Below are positions 44,836 through 53,790 of a stretch of DNA of 64,000 bases, piece by piece (position 1 is the first letter of the stretch; each line of letters opens with the position of its first letter). This DNA is from Rahnella variigena. Its GTDB lineage: Bacteria > Pseudomonadota > Gammaproteobacteria > Enterobacterales > Enterobacteriaceae. Location of the stretch: positions 2,728,001 to 2,792,000 of the forward strand of contig NZ_NSDJ01000001.1 in assembly GCF_003610915.1 (NCBI RefSeq), in the 5' to 3' direction. The position numbers and the translations under genes are program-made. The notes beneath the pieces are model-generated. The model was not told the DNA's origin. It saw only the letters and a program-made list of their open reading frames with translations, and made no database searches.

Positions 44836-44918
44836 TAAGGCCATCTGATGAACAGTCAGCGGATGAAGAGTGAATTGGGTACCCGTTACACCACCTGTCC
44901 CTTTAATGGAGCTGCACC

Positions 44919-45791
44919 ATGAATCAACCAGGCTCGCCAATGAGTGCTGATAACACTTCGATCATGGCACAGATGATCCAGCGTTTACCGCTGTCAGATA
45001 CCCATTTTCGCCGGATAAGTGAACTTATCTATCAACGTGCAGGAATTGTGCTGGCAGACCATAAACGCGAAATGGTCTACAACCGCCTGGTCCGGCGGTT
45101 GCGTATCCTCGGGCTGAACGACTTTGGCAGTTATATGGCATTGCTGGAAAACGACAGCAACAGCCCGGAATGGCAGGCGTTTATTAACGCACTGACCACC
45201 AACCTGACGGCGTTTTTCCGTGAAGCACACCACTTCCCGATCCTGGCGGAGCATGCCCGTTCACGCCCGAATAATTACAGTGTGTGGAGCACGGCGGCGT
45301 CGACAGGTGAAGAGCCGTATTCCATCGCCATGACGCTCAGTGAAGCGCTGGGTCCGCGCATGGCGAGCTGCCGTATTCAGGCCAGTGACATTGATACGCA
45401 GGTGCTGGAAAAAGCTACGGCGGGCGTTTACCGGCTGGAAGAGTTGCGCACGCTCAGCCCGCAACAGTTACAGAAATTTTTCCTCAAAGGCACCGGTCCT
45501 CACAGCGGCCTGGTGCGTGTGCGTCCCGAGCTGGCGCAGATGGTGGCTTTCCAGCAACTGAATTTGCTGGCGAACCAGTGGCAGCTAAACGGTCCTTTTG
45601 ATGCGATTTTTTGCCGTAATGTGATGATTTATTTCGATAAAGAAACACAGGAGAAAATTTTACGCCGGTTTGTTCCGTTACTTAAACCGGGCGGTCTGAT
45701 GTTTGCCGGACACTCCGAGAACTTCAGCCAAATCAGCCGGGAATTTTATTTGCGCGGTCAGACCGTCTACGGCCTCGCCAAGGAGAGGTAA
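44919..45791 (+). CDS. cheR: Chemotaxis receptor methyltransferase CheR
   Basis: A 290-residue SAM-dependent methyltransferase that methylates receptor glutamates. The N-terminal helical domain ([38 protein letters not shown]) is followed by the SAM domain with [16 protein letters not shown], the [10 protein letters not shown] segment and [13 protein letters not shown]. Its docking target, NWETF, is present on both receptors. The stop codon overlaps the cheB start by one base. Confidence 0.98.
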   Translation: MNQPGSPMSADNTSIMAQMIQRLPLSDTHFRRISELIYQRAGIVLADHKREMVYNRLVRRLRILGLNDFGSYMALLENDSNSPEWQAFINALTTNLTAFFREAHHFPILAEHARSRPNNYSVWSTAASTGEEPYSIAMTLSEALGPRMASCRIQASDIDTQVLEKATAGVYRLEELRTLSPQQLQKFFLKGTGPHSGLVRVRPELAQMVAFQQLNLLANQWQLNGPFDAIFCRNVMIYFDKETQEKILRRFVPLLKPGGLMFAGHSENFSQISREFYLRGQTVYGLAKER

Positions 45792-46840
45792 TGAATAAAA
45801 TCAGAGTGTTGAGCGTCGATGATTCGGCGTTAATGCGTCAGCTGATGACTGAAATCATTAACAGCCATCCGGATATGGAAATGGTGGCGACTGCGCCGGA
45901 TCCGCTGGTGGCGCGTGATCTCATCAAAAAATTCAACCCTGACGTACTGACGCTGGATGTTGAAATGCCGCGTATGGACGGACTGGATTTTCTGGAAAAG
46001 CTGATGCGCCTGCGCCCGATGCCGGTGGTCATGGTGTCGTCGCTGACCGGTAAAGGCTCGGAAATCACCCTGCGTGCGCTGGAGCTGGGGGCGATTGATT
46101 TCGTCACCAAACCGCAGCTGGGGATCCGCGAAGGCATGCTGGCTTACAGCGAAATGATTGCCGATAAAATTCGTACCGCGTCAAAAGCGCGTCTGAATAA
46201 AAGCGTCAATACCGAACAGCCGCGCATTCTCAGCCATACGCCGCTGCTGAGCAGTGAAAAGCTCATTGCGATTGGGTCATCGACCGGTGGCACCGAGGCT
46301 ATCCGCCACGTGCTGCAACCGCTGCCGCCGACCTGTCCGGCGCTGATGATTACACAACATATGCCACCGGGTTTTACCCGCTCGTTTGCGGAACGTCTGA
46401 ACAAGCTGTGTCAGATCACCGTGAAAGAGGCCGAAGACGGCGAACGCGTTTTGCCGGGGCACGCCTATATCGCGCCGGGCGACCGGCATATGGAACTGGC
46501 GCGCAGTGGCGCCAACTATCAGGTTAAGTTGAACGACGGTCCGGCAGTGAACCGCCATCGGCCGTCGGTTGACGTGTTATTCCGTTCGGTGGCGCAGTTC
46601 GCCGGACGCAATGCCGTCGGGGTGATCCTGACGGGAATGGGCAATGACGGCGCTGCCGGCATGCTCGAGATGCACCGCGCAGGGGCTTACACCCTTGCAC
46701 AAAACGAAGCCAGCTGTGTGGTTTTCGGTATGCCTCGCGAGGCTATCGCCACCGGCGGCGTAAACGAAGTGGTGGATCTCAGCCAAATCAGTCAGCGGAT
46801 GCTGGCACAAATATCAGCCGGTCAGGCATTACGTATTTAA
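45791..46840 (+). CDS. cheB: Chemotaxis receptor methylesterase/deamidase CheB
   Basis: A 349-residue response regulator with an N-terminal receiver (acidic D10/D11, phospho-acceptor D56 in [11 protein letters not shown]) and a C-terminal esterase with nucleophile S164 in [10 protein letters not shown], His in TQHMPPGFT and Asp in [11 protein letters not shown]. Numbering equals the enteric protein. It removes methyl groups added by CheR. cheY begins 46 bp downstream. Confidence 0.98.
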   Translation: MNKIRVLSVDDSALMRQLMTEIINSHPDMEMVATAPDPLVARDLIKKFNPDVLTLDVEMPRMDGLDFLEKLMRLRPMPVVMVSSLTGKGSEITLRALELGAIDFVTKPQLGIREGMLAYSEMIADKIRTASKARLNKSVNTEQPRILSHTPLLSSEKLIAIGSSTGGTEAIRHVLQPLPPTCPALMITQHMPPGFTRSFAERLNKLCQITVKEAEDGERVLPGHAYIAPGDRHMELARSGANYQVKLNDGPAVNRHRPSVDVLFRSVAQFAGRNAVGVILTGMGNDGAAGMLEMHRAGAYTLAQNEASCVVFGMPREAIATGGVNEVVDLSQISQRMLAQISAGQALRI

Positions 46841-46886
46841 TTTTTCAGCCTTGTGCTGGGTAGCAAACCTTAGGAGTAGATAAAAC

Positions 46887-47276
46887 ATGGCCGATCCAAA
46901 TCTGAGATTCCTGGTAGTAGACGACTTCTCTACCATGCGTCGTATCGTGCGTAACCTGCTGAAAGAGCTGGGCTTCAACAACGTTGAAGAAGCGGAAGAC
47001 GGCGTTGATGCGCTGAACAAACTGCGTGCTGGCGGTTTTGACTTCGTGGTATCCGACTGGAACATGCCAAACATGGACGGTCTGGATCTGCTCAAAACCA
47101 TCCGTGCTGATGGCGCGCTGGCTAAATTGCCGGTGCTGATGGTGACGGCAGAAGCGAAGAAAGAAAACATCGTTGCCGCCGCGCAGGCCGGTGCCAGTGG
47201 TTATGTCGTGAAACCATTTACCGCCGCCACGCTGGAAGAAAAGCTGGGCAAAATATTCGAAAAACTGGGCATGTAG
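46887..47276 (+). CDS. cheY: Chemotaxis response regulator CheY
   Basis: A 129-residue single-domain response regulator that, when phosphorylated by CheA, binds FliM and switches motor direction. D12/D13, phospho-acceptor D57 (VVSDWNMP), T87, Y106 and K109 all fall at the E. coli positions. cheZ starts 10 bp downstream. Confidence 0.99.
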   Translation: MADPNLRFLVVDDFSTMRRIVRNLLKELGFNNVEEAEDGVDALNKLRAGGFDFVVSDWNMPNMDGLDLLKTIRADGALAKLPVLMVTAEAKKENIVAAAQAGASGYVVKPFTAATLEEKLGKIFEKLGM

Positions 47277-47286
47277 GAGCACACCT

Positions 47287-47931
47287 ATGGCAGAGATACC
47301 AATGCCTGCAAATGATGCAGCAACCGCGGGCGATATCATCGCCCGCATTGGGCAACTGACCCGTATGTTGCGTGACAGTATGCGTGAACTTGGCCTGGAT
47401 CAGGCCATTGCTCAGGCAGCTGAAGCGATCCCGGATGCACGCGATCGTCTCGATTATGTGGTCACCATGACAGCGCAGGCCGCCGAGCGCGCCCTGAACT
47501 GTGTGGAAGCCGCGCAACCTCGTCAGAACAAACTTGAATCTGCCGCGAAGAAACTTGATAAGCGCTGGGATGAATGGTTTGAGAATCCGATTGAATTATC
47601 GGATGCACGCGAGCTGGTGACAGACACCCGCAGCTACCTGAAAGAGATCCCTGAGCACACCAGCTTTACCAATGCTCAGCTGATGGAAATCATGATGGCG
47701 CAGGACTTCCAGGATCTGACCGGCCAGGTGATCAAACGCATGATGACCGTGGTTCAGGAAATTGAAAATCAGCTGTTGATGGTGCTGATGGAAAATATTC
47801 CAGAACAACAGGTTAAGCAGAAACGCGAAACTGACAGCCTGCTGAACGGCCCGCAACTCGACGCGAATGGTGTCGGCGTGGTGGCCTCGCAAGAACAGGT
47901 TGATGATCTGCTGGATTCATTAGGTTTCTGA
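47287..47931 (+). CDS. cheZ: CheY phosphatase CheZ
   Basis: A 214-residue helical phosphatase. The catalytic region [17 protein letters not shown] contains D143 and Q147 as in E. coli, and the C-terminal CheY-binding peptide ends [11 protein letters not shown]. It is the last gene of the chemotaxis operon. In many enterics flhB and flhA follow; here a peptide-export cluster follows instead. Confidence 0.98.
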   Translation: MAEIPMPANDAATAGDIIARIGQLTRMLRDSMRELGLDQAIAQAAEAIPDARDRLDYVVTMTAQAAERALNCVEAAQPRQNKLESAAKKLDKRWDEWFENPIELSDARELVTDTRSYLKEIPEHTSFTNAQLMEIMMAQDFQDLTGQVIKRMMTVVQEIENQLLMVLMENIPEQQVKQKRETDSLLNGPQLDANGVGVVASQEQVDDLLDSLGF

Positions 47932-48458
47932 TGAAGAACGTGTTGTGCCCATCCGTTTTCTGTGACAGGGAGCGGATGGGATGTTGGCTTCATTTCCTCG
48001 TTTTTCCTCCCTGTGTCCGCGCAAACCCTTTGCATAACGTTTCCCTCAAATTATTTTTAAAATTTTTTGCCGTCTCAGGATCCTTTATTCTTAATATTTT
48101 CTGAGAAATATCCTGCATCATAAATCAGGCAGATCTGGCATCGGGCACGGCTGAATTTATCCGGTGCGCTTTATCTTAATTTTATATCAGAAAACTCCTG
48201 TGACCTGTGTAACCGAACGGTTGAGTTTGCTCGCTTCATGTCATTTCAGGTGTATTGCCCAATTAAAAAACCGCCGCTACAATGCGCCGCATCCGATAAT
48301 GAAATCCTGAATGTTTATATTCAAGGGGATTATTTCGGAGTGCAGGGGGACATGTTTTTATCATGTTTTCTCTGTGCGGGGAGTCACTGGAAACAGGTCA
48401 GTGAATAATATCTCCAGACTATTGTTATATTAATTCTAACTAAATAAGGATATCACAG
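47932..48458. other. Gap between cheZ and the peptide cluster
   Basis: About 530 bp with no convincing gene. At its left end CCCATCCG (47948-47955) pairs with CGGATGGG (47973-47980) in a 17-base-loop hairpin that may end the che transcript. The AT-rich right half must contain the promoter of the peptide operon; TTGTTATATTAATTCTAA just upstream of the precursor is promoter-like, but I could not fix the boxes. AAGGA lies before the precursor ATG. Confidence 0.5.
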
Positions 48459-48650
48459 ATGAAAAAGATCAACATGAATGAAGCAAGCGCAATTGTTGGC
48501 GGTACCACGACTTGCGTAAACAGCTTTGAATTAAACCTGGTGGGTGATGCAACTGTTTGTAACGCAGTGAAAACCTGTACTGACAAAAATGGCGTTGTGA
48601 CTAAAACCTTCACCGCTGCAGCAATCATCAACTGCGGTAACGTAGGCTGA
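48459..48650 (+). CDS. Double-glycine leader precursor peptide with four core cysteines
   Basis: A 63-residue precursor. Residues 1-15 (MKKINMNEASAIVGG) form a classic double-glycine leader with hydrophobic residues at -4 and -12, cut by C39 peptidases after Gly15. The predicted 48-residue core begins TTTCVNSFELNLVG and holds Cys19, 34, 40 and 59, enough for two disulfides; it is rich in Thr, Ala and Val and lacks charge clusters. From memory it resembles DUF4762 proteins, small enteric peptides without known function. It is the first gene of an eleven-gene operon encoding an oxidoreductase, acyltransferase, exporters and fatty-acid enzymes. Confidence 0.85.
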   Translation: MKKINMNEASAIVGGTTTCVNSFELNLVGDATVCNAVKTCTDKNGVVTKTFTAAAIINCGNVG

Positions 48651-48704
48651 GAAACATCCGTTTCTTATTAAATCAGAATAAATAGTTTTACTGTTTTTCT
48701 GACA

Positions 48705-48731
48705 GGGCGTTGTATTTCATATACAACGCCC
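48705..48731 (+). terminator. Strong hairpin after the precursor gene, likely attenuator or 3' stabiliser
   Basis: GGGCGTTGTAT at 48705-48715 pairs perfectly with ATACAACGCCC at 48721-48731 around a 5-base loop. No T-run follows, so termination should be partial at most. Located between precursor and the rest of the operon, it could raise precursor mRNA relative to the downstream genes. Confidence 0.65.
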
Positions 48732-48788
48732 GCCTGATATTTCCCCGGTGAGCGTCGCGTATTATTATTTCAGGATGAAAAGCCTCCC

Positions 48789-49463
48789 ATGAAAAAAAGA
48801 ATTCTGCCCATTCTGGCGTATACCGTTTTTGTCGCGGTTATTTCAGCGCTGATTACGACAGCCTGGATCCATTACCTTGTGCGCAACCAAACCAGCGATG
48901 ACGGACAACAGGTACTGACATCGCTGTCGGCGGATAAATTAGCCAAAAGTCCGATTACGGATGGTGAAGATATTATTGAAATCTTCTCATACGGTTGTCA
49001 TTACTGTGCATTAAACGAAAAGAATGTTGAGGCGCTGGAAAAACGTATGCCAGCGGGTAAGAAACTGGTTCGCCTGCATTTCAGCCTGGATAATCAGGGC
49101 GGACTGGCGCGCTTTGCACCGGTATTTGCCACATTGCAGGTGATGGGCATTGAAGAAGCCCACCGTGAGAGCGCCTATGACGCGGTCATGAAAAATCACA
49201 TCGATTTGGGTGATCCTGCAAAACGAGATGCGTGGCTGGCAGAGAATAAGATTGATGTAGACGAATACCATAAAGTCAGTCAGTCGGCAGAAGTCAAAGA
49301 CCTGCTCGATTATATGACACGCGTTTCACAGTATTACGACATTAATGCTACGCCGACCTTTATTGTGGGCAAAAAATGGGTAGCGATTCAGGATCGTGAT
49401 TTTCCGTCATTCTCTGACAAATTACTCTCTATTTTGAAGAATGATCAGGCGCCGGAGAAATAA
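48789..49463 (+). CDS. Membrane-anchored DsbA-like thiol oxidoreductase
   Basis: A 224-residue protein with an N-terminal membrane anchor (about residues 6-30) and a periplasmic thioredoxin fold of the DsbA type. The redox motif is C70-H-Y-C73 in FSYGCHYCALN and the cis-proline loop is ATPTF (P189). DsbA itself has CPHC; CHYC is a variant. A dedicated oxidase fits a substrate with two disulfides, the four-cysteine precursor. Its stop overlaps the next gene by one base. Confidence 0.88.
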   Translation: MKKRILPILAYTVFVAVISALITTAWIHYLVRNQTSDDGQQVLTSLSADKLAKSPITDGEDIIEIFSYGCHYCALNEKNVEALEKRMPAGKKLVRLHFSLDNQGGLARFAPVFATLQVMGIEEAHRESAYDAVMKNHIDLGDPAKRDAWLAENKIDVDEYHKVSQSAEVKDLLDYMTRVSQYYDINATPTFIVGKKWVAIQDRDFPSFSDKLLSILKNDQAPEK

Positions 49464-50410
49464 TGAAATTCGTTGCCCTGTGGTGCGCGCTGTTTTGGAA
49501 AAACCTCACCGTCAGATGTCAGTGGTTTTTGTATAAACTCCGGCTTACTGGCTACAGGGCGCATTGTTTATTATTCCGGCACATGCATTATCGCGTTATT
49601 TTTGCTTTGTCCCACGTCAGCCGCTTTTTAGGGCTGACAGGCCGCGATGTGAAATTACGGGCGGCGGTCGCGCAGTCTAACCGTCAGTGTCTGATGAATG
49701 ACAATAAGAAATTTGATTATATCTGGCTGACCCAGCGGCGGCAGCTGCTGATTCAGGCGGTGACCTACGGACAGAATCGCCGTGCATTACGTGAGCTGGC
49801 CGACTGTTCGGCCCGGCTCAATGCGGTGGTCGAGCCGCTGCAACGCGCCGGTCAGCCGGTGATCCTCGCGCCATTACACATGGTGTCGGACGTACTCAGT
49901 ACCATGGTCGGTGCCGCGGCGTTTCCGGGTAAAGCAACGGTCATTACCTCGCGCAGCGCGGATGCGCATTCCGCAGCGGAACGGCAACTGGGTGGCGTCG
50001 ATCTGACCTATTGTTCGATACATGAAGATAATAAAAATATTGCCGGGAATCTGATGACGTCGGTCATGGAGGCCGCCGATAACCAGCGGAATATTATTTT
50101 ATTCCCGGATATCACACCTGATTTCACGCAGTTCGCCAGTAAAGACAAAGCAGAAAAATTATCCTGCCGGATATTTGGTCGTCCCGCCAGTTTACACAGC
50201 GGTATTATCCGGCTGGCACGAATGATGTCTGCGAAGGTGATTTTTTATCATCTTTATTATGACAAGGGGCTGAATATCGTTATTCATGACCCGGTCAGTG
50301 CAAAAGAATTAAAAGAAAAAATGCCGCGTATTATTGAACAAAGTATTCGTGAACACTCAACCGACTGGATGCTGTGGCATTCACATTCGTTATTTTTTAT
50401 TAATGAGTGA
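49463..50410 (+). CDS. LpxL/HtrB-like acyltransferase
   Basis: A 315-residue protein resembling the lysophospholipid/lipid A late acyltransferase family. A hydrophobic/basic N-terminus is followed by VILAPLHMVSDVLSTMVG near residues 133-150, aligned with the His-containing catalytic motif, and later NIILFPDITPDF and WMLWHSHSLFF, typical of LpxL-type ends. The motif reads H-x3-D rather than the usual H-x4-D/E. Family members move acyl chains from acyl-ACP to lipids; here the co-encoded ACP and peptide suggest peptide or peptide-lipid acylation. Substrate is inferred. Confidence 0.7.
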   Translation: MKFVALWCALFWKNLTVRCQWFLYKLRLTGYRAHCLLFRHMHYRVIFALSHVSRFLGLTGRDVKLRAAVAQSNRQCLMNDNKKFDYIWLTQRRQLLIQAVTYGQNRRALRELADCSARLNAVVEPLQRAGQPVILAPLHMVSDVLSTMVGAAAFPGKATVITSRSADAHSAAERQLGGVDLTYCSIHEDNKNIAGNLMTSVMEAADNQRNIILFPDITPDFTQFASKDKAEKLSCRIFGRPASLHSGIIRLARMMSAKVIFYHLYYDKGLNIVIHDPVSAKELKEKMPRIIEQSIREHSTDWMLWHSHSLFFINE

Positions 50411-50473
50411 AAACCCATCCGCAACAGCGCAGCGATATTACTGAAAAGAACAGGGCGTTTTAAGGTATCGATT

Positions 50474-52612
50474 ATGGATAATATTATTCCTAAGCTGGTT
50501 TATCAGGCAGAAACGAACGAATGCGCGCTGGCCTGTGTTTCTATGCTGGCGGAAACTCAGGGCATCAGCGCGCCGCTGGACGTGTTACGCGAACGTTTCC
50601 CGACATCGTCCCACGGCACCGCGCTGTCGACCCTGTGCGACATCTTATCTGAGCTGGCGATCCCGGCGTATCCGGTGGCGTTTGATTTCGATGAGCTGGC
50701 AGAACTGCCTTTACCCGCCATTTTGCACTACGGTGCCAGTCACTATGTCCTGCTGGCCTATCGTCAGGGGAGCTATGTCTGCGTGATGAATCCGGCGATT
50801 GGCGAACAGCTTCTGCCGGTTGCCGCGCTCAGATCTGAAATCAGTGGTTACGCGGTGGTGCTCGATCAGGAGGCGCCGCGCACTGCGCAACCGGCAGAAA
50901 AACAACCGCGCACGCGTCGTTTCCGCGCACTCGAATGCATGAGCCTGAAACAAACGGCAGCGATCCCCGGCATTTACAAGCTGATGTTGCTGGCATTTCT
51001 GGTGTCACTGACCTTGTTCATCATGCCGGTGATGGTCAGCTCGGCAATCAACAACGTTTTCTCTTCCGGCGGCAAAACCGAATTCCCGTATTTCTATTAC
51101 CTGCTGGCCTTCGTGGTCTCGACGCTGCTGGCATTTATTGTGCGCAGCGTAACCGAGCGGTTTATCAAACGTTTTGTCGTGATGCAAAGCGTCAGCGGTT
51201 TTGCCCGGTTGCTGAGCAACACGCTTTCTTTCTTTGAGAAACGCAGCCCCGGTGAAATCTACAGCCGTTTCTCCAACTGGCAGATGGCAGCGGCGCAAAA
51301 AATTGAGCTGGACAACGGCCTGCGCGTGGACTGGGTCGTCGGCGTGATTGCGCTGGCGGTGATGTGCTATATCAGCCCGCTGCTGGCCGGCATTTCCGCC
51401 ATCGGCGTCACGCTGATGGGGCTGGTCAGTGTCTGGGCGATTTTCCGCGACCGCTATTACACCCAGCAGGTTCAGGTAAAGAGTGCGGAACAAAGCGACT
51501 TCCTGCTGGAAACTATTCAGGGTTTCGCCACGCTCAAATCCGCCGGACTGAACAGCCAGCGTCAGGCGGCATTCGCCGGATATGCACTGTCGCTGTTTGA
51601 CTGCCGCCAGAAACAGAAAGTGTACGAGCAGGTGAAAAGTAGCCTGTATCAGCTGATTGGCAGCCTCGAGATGGTGTTCTTTATGCTGCTGGCGCTGCCG
51701 TTGCTGAAAGATAACCGGATTTCACTGGGTGAATTCTTTGCCTACAGCTTTGTGCGTCAGATTTTTACCGCTTACATCACGCAGATTTTCTTCTCTGTGC
51801 TGCAAAAGAATCAGCTGCACGTGATTGATACCCGTGCCGCCGATCTGTTCCCGCCGGTCAGGGAAGAGGCCGCCGGTGACTTACTGCCGCCTGTCCGTTT
51901 CAGCCAGGAGCTCAGCTACCGGGAACTTCAGTTTGCTTACGATCCCGGTAAACCGGTGCTGGATCACGTGTCGGTGACGGTGCGTCATGGCGAAACGCTG
52001 GCGATTGTCGGTGAGTCGGGCGCGGGGAAAAGTACGCTGCTGAAAGTCATTACCGGACTTATCGAACCTCAGGGCGGAGAAATCCTGGCCGACGGACAGC
52101 CGGTCAGCAGCCGTCAGGCACAGAAGCTGTTTTTCCTGCAAAGTCAGGAGGACATCCTGTTCAATACCAGCGTTCTGCAAAACATCACGCTGTTTGATCG
52201 TGAACACGACGCGCAGAAGCAGTTGCGTATCGATAAGTCGCTGCGCGGGCTGAACCTGACGGAGGTGATCGACCGTCTGCCAGGCAAACAAAACGCGCTG
52301 ATCCGCGAAAGCCATCCCGCGCTGTCGCTGGGGCAACGTCAGCGTCTGATGCTGGCGCGTGCGATGTACAGCGATTGTCCGGTGATGGTGCTGGATGAGC
52401 CGACGGCCAATCTCGATGAAGAGACGGCGCAGCAGGTGATGCAAGCCCTGATCAGCCATTGCCGTGAATACGGAAAAACCCTGATCACCGTAACGCACAG
52501 CGAAACCGCGCTGGCCTTGTTTGACCGGGTCTGTGTGATGAGAAATGGCCGCGTAGCCGCGACAACGGGCGCTGTGATTTCCGCTATCACCCCGCAAGGA
52601 GAACCGGTGTGA
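50474..52612 (+). CDS. C39-peptidase-containing ABC exporter
   Basis: A 712-residue exporter that removes double-glycine leaders and pumps the core peptide. The N-terminal C39 domain has Q11, catalytic C17 and H90 (GASHYVLL); the usual third residue in the DP motif is Asn106 (MNPAIG). Six membrane segments lie at about 160-430. The nucleotide-binding domain has Walker A GESGAGKST, signature LSLGQRQRLMLARA (an LSxGQ form) and Walker B VMVLDEPTANLD. It overlaps the next gene by 4 bp. Its likely substrate is the precursor at 48459. Confidence 0.92.
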   Translation: MDNIIPKLVYQAETNECALACVSMLAETQGISAPLDVLRERFPTSSHGTALSTLCDILSELAIPAYPVAFDFDELAELPLPAILHYGASHYVLLAYRQGSYVCVMNPAIGEQLLPVAALRSEISGYAVVLDQEAPRTAQPAEKQPRTRRFRALECMSLKQTAAIPGIYKLMLLAFLVSLTLFIMPVMVSSAINNVFSSGGKTEFPYFYYLLAFVVSTLLAFIVRSVTERFIKRFVVMQSVSGFARLLSNTLSFFEKRSPGEIYSRFSNWQMAAAQKIELDNGLRVDWVVGVIALAVMCYISPLLAGISAIGVTLMGLVSVWAIFRDRYYTQQVQVKSAEQSDFLLETIQGFATLKSAGLNSQRQAAFAGYALSLFDCRQKQKVYEQVKSSLYQLIGSLEMVFFMLLALPLLKDNRISLGEFFAYSFVRQIFTAYITQIFFSVLQKNQLHVIDTRAADLFPPVREEAAGDLLPPVRFSQELSYRELQFAYDPGKPVLDHVSVTVRHGETLAIVGESGAGKSTLLKVITGLIEPQGGEILADGQPVSSRQAQKLFFLQSQEDILFNTSVLQNITLFDREHDAQKQLRIDKSLRGLNLTEVIDRLPGKQNALIRESHPALSLGQRQRLMLARAMYSDCPVMVLDEPTANLDEETAQQVMQALISHCREYGKTLITVTHSETALALFDRVCVMRNGRVAATTGAVISAITPQGEPV

Positions 52613-53790
52613 GTTTCTCAATCAGACACATCGCCGCCGGACACCGCAAGGCATTTTATACGCTGATCCTTGTGGTGTTGATCCTGCTGGTCGCTGCTGC
52701 GTACGGCGTACACAGCATGATGTCCGGCACCGCCGCGCCGCTGGTCTCACAGGCCATCGGTCGCGGGGATATCGAAAAAACCGTACTGGCGACCGGTATC
52801 CTCAAACCTTCCGCGCAGGTCAACGTCGGTGCGCAGGTCAACGGTCAGTTGAAAAAACTGTATGTCCGTGCGGGCGACCGGGTCACCAAAGGCCAGTTAC
52901 TGGCCGAAATCGACCCGACGCTGCAACAGAGCGAACTGCGTAAATCCGAGGCGGAACTCGACAGTGCCGTGGCGCAAAAACAGGCGTCGCTGTATACGCT
53001 GACGCAATATCAGCTGGAGCTGAAACGTCAGTTACAGATGGATCGCGACGGATCAGGCACCAAAAGTAATCTCGAGCAGGCGCAGGCTAAAGTCGATACC
53101 CAGAAAGCGCAGATCAAAGTCAATGAAGCGCAGATTGTGCAGGCGCAGATGGCGCTGGAAACGGCGAAAGCCAATCTGGGCTATACGCGGATCCTGGCAC
53201 CGGTGGACGGGCAGGTGCTCGGCATCGTCACCAAAGAAGGGCAAACCGTGGTCTCCTCGCAGACTGCGCCAACCATTCTGGTGCTGGCCAACGTCGATAC
53301 CATGACGGTGCAGACCCGTATTTCAGAAACCGATATCCTGAAAGTGCATCCTGGTCAGCCGCTGTGGTTTTACGTGGTCGCCGATCCCAAACATCGTTAT
53401 CAGAGCGTCATGGGCACCTTGCAGGACGCGCCAAACGACGCTTTACAGGATGAAAGCACCAGCAGCCAGACTCAGCAACCTTCTGCCGTCTATTACAACG
53501 GCGTGTTCAGCGTGCCGAATCCCGATCATCTGCTGCGCACCTCAATGACCGCGCAGGTATTTATCATCACCGAACAGGCTAAAAATGTGCTGCGTCTGCC
53601 GGTGATGGCACTGGGTCAGCCACTGGGCGATGACCGGTATCAGGTGCAGGTGGTGAACGGCGACAAGACCGAACAACGGGTGATCCGTGCGGGCATTAAT
53701 GACCGTCAGTTTGTCGAAGTGAAAGACGGGCTGCGCGAAGGAGAGCACGTGGTGATGATGCAAAATGAGGCAGAGACGGCAAATGGCTAA
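52609..53790 (+). CDS. MacA/HlyD-like periplasmic adaptor
   Basis: A 393-residue membrane-fusion protein with GTG start after AAGGAG. It has an N-terminal membrane helix (about residues 17-37), lipoyl half-motifs (NVGAQVNGQLKKLYVRAGDRVTKGQLLAEIDP and GYTRILAPVDGQVLGI), a coiled coil between them (about 105-190) and beta-barrel plus membrane-proximal domains. This is MacA-type. It is the only adaptor in the operon although two ABC exporters are present, so it may serve both or only the MacB-like one. Confidence 0.92.
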   Translation: MSFSIRHIAAGHRKAFYTLILVVLILLVAAAYGVHSMMSGTAAPLVSQAIGRGDIEKTVLATGILKPSAQVNVGAQVNGQLKKLYVRAGDRVTKGQLLAEIDPTLQQSELRKSEAELDSAVAQKQASLYTLTQYQLELKRQLQMDRDGSGTKSNLEQAQAKVDTQKAQIKVNEAQIVQAQMALETAKANLGYTRILAPVDGQVLGIVTKEGQTVVSSQTAPTILVLANVDTMTVQTRISETDILKVHPGQPLWFYVVADPKHRYQSVMGTLQDAPNDALQDESTSSQTQQPSAVYYNGVFSVPNPDHLLRTSMTAQVFIITEQAKNVLRLPVMALGQPLGDDRYQVQVVNGDKTEQRVIRAGINDRQFVEVKDGLREGEHVVMMQNEAETANG

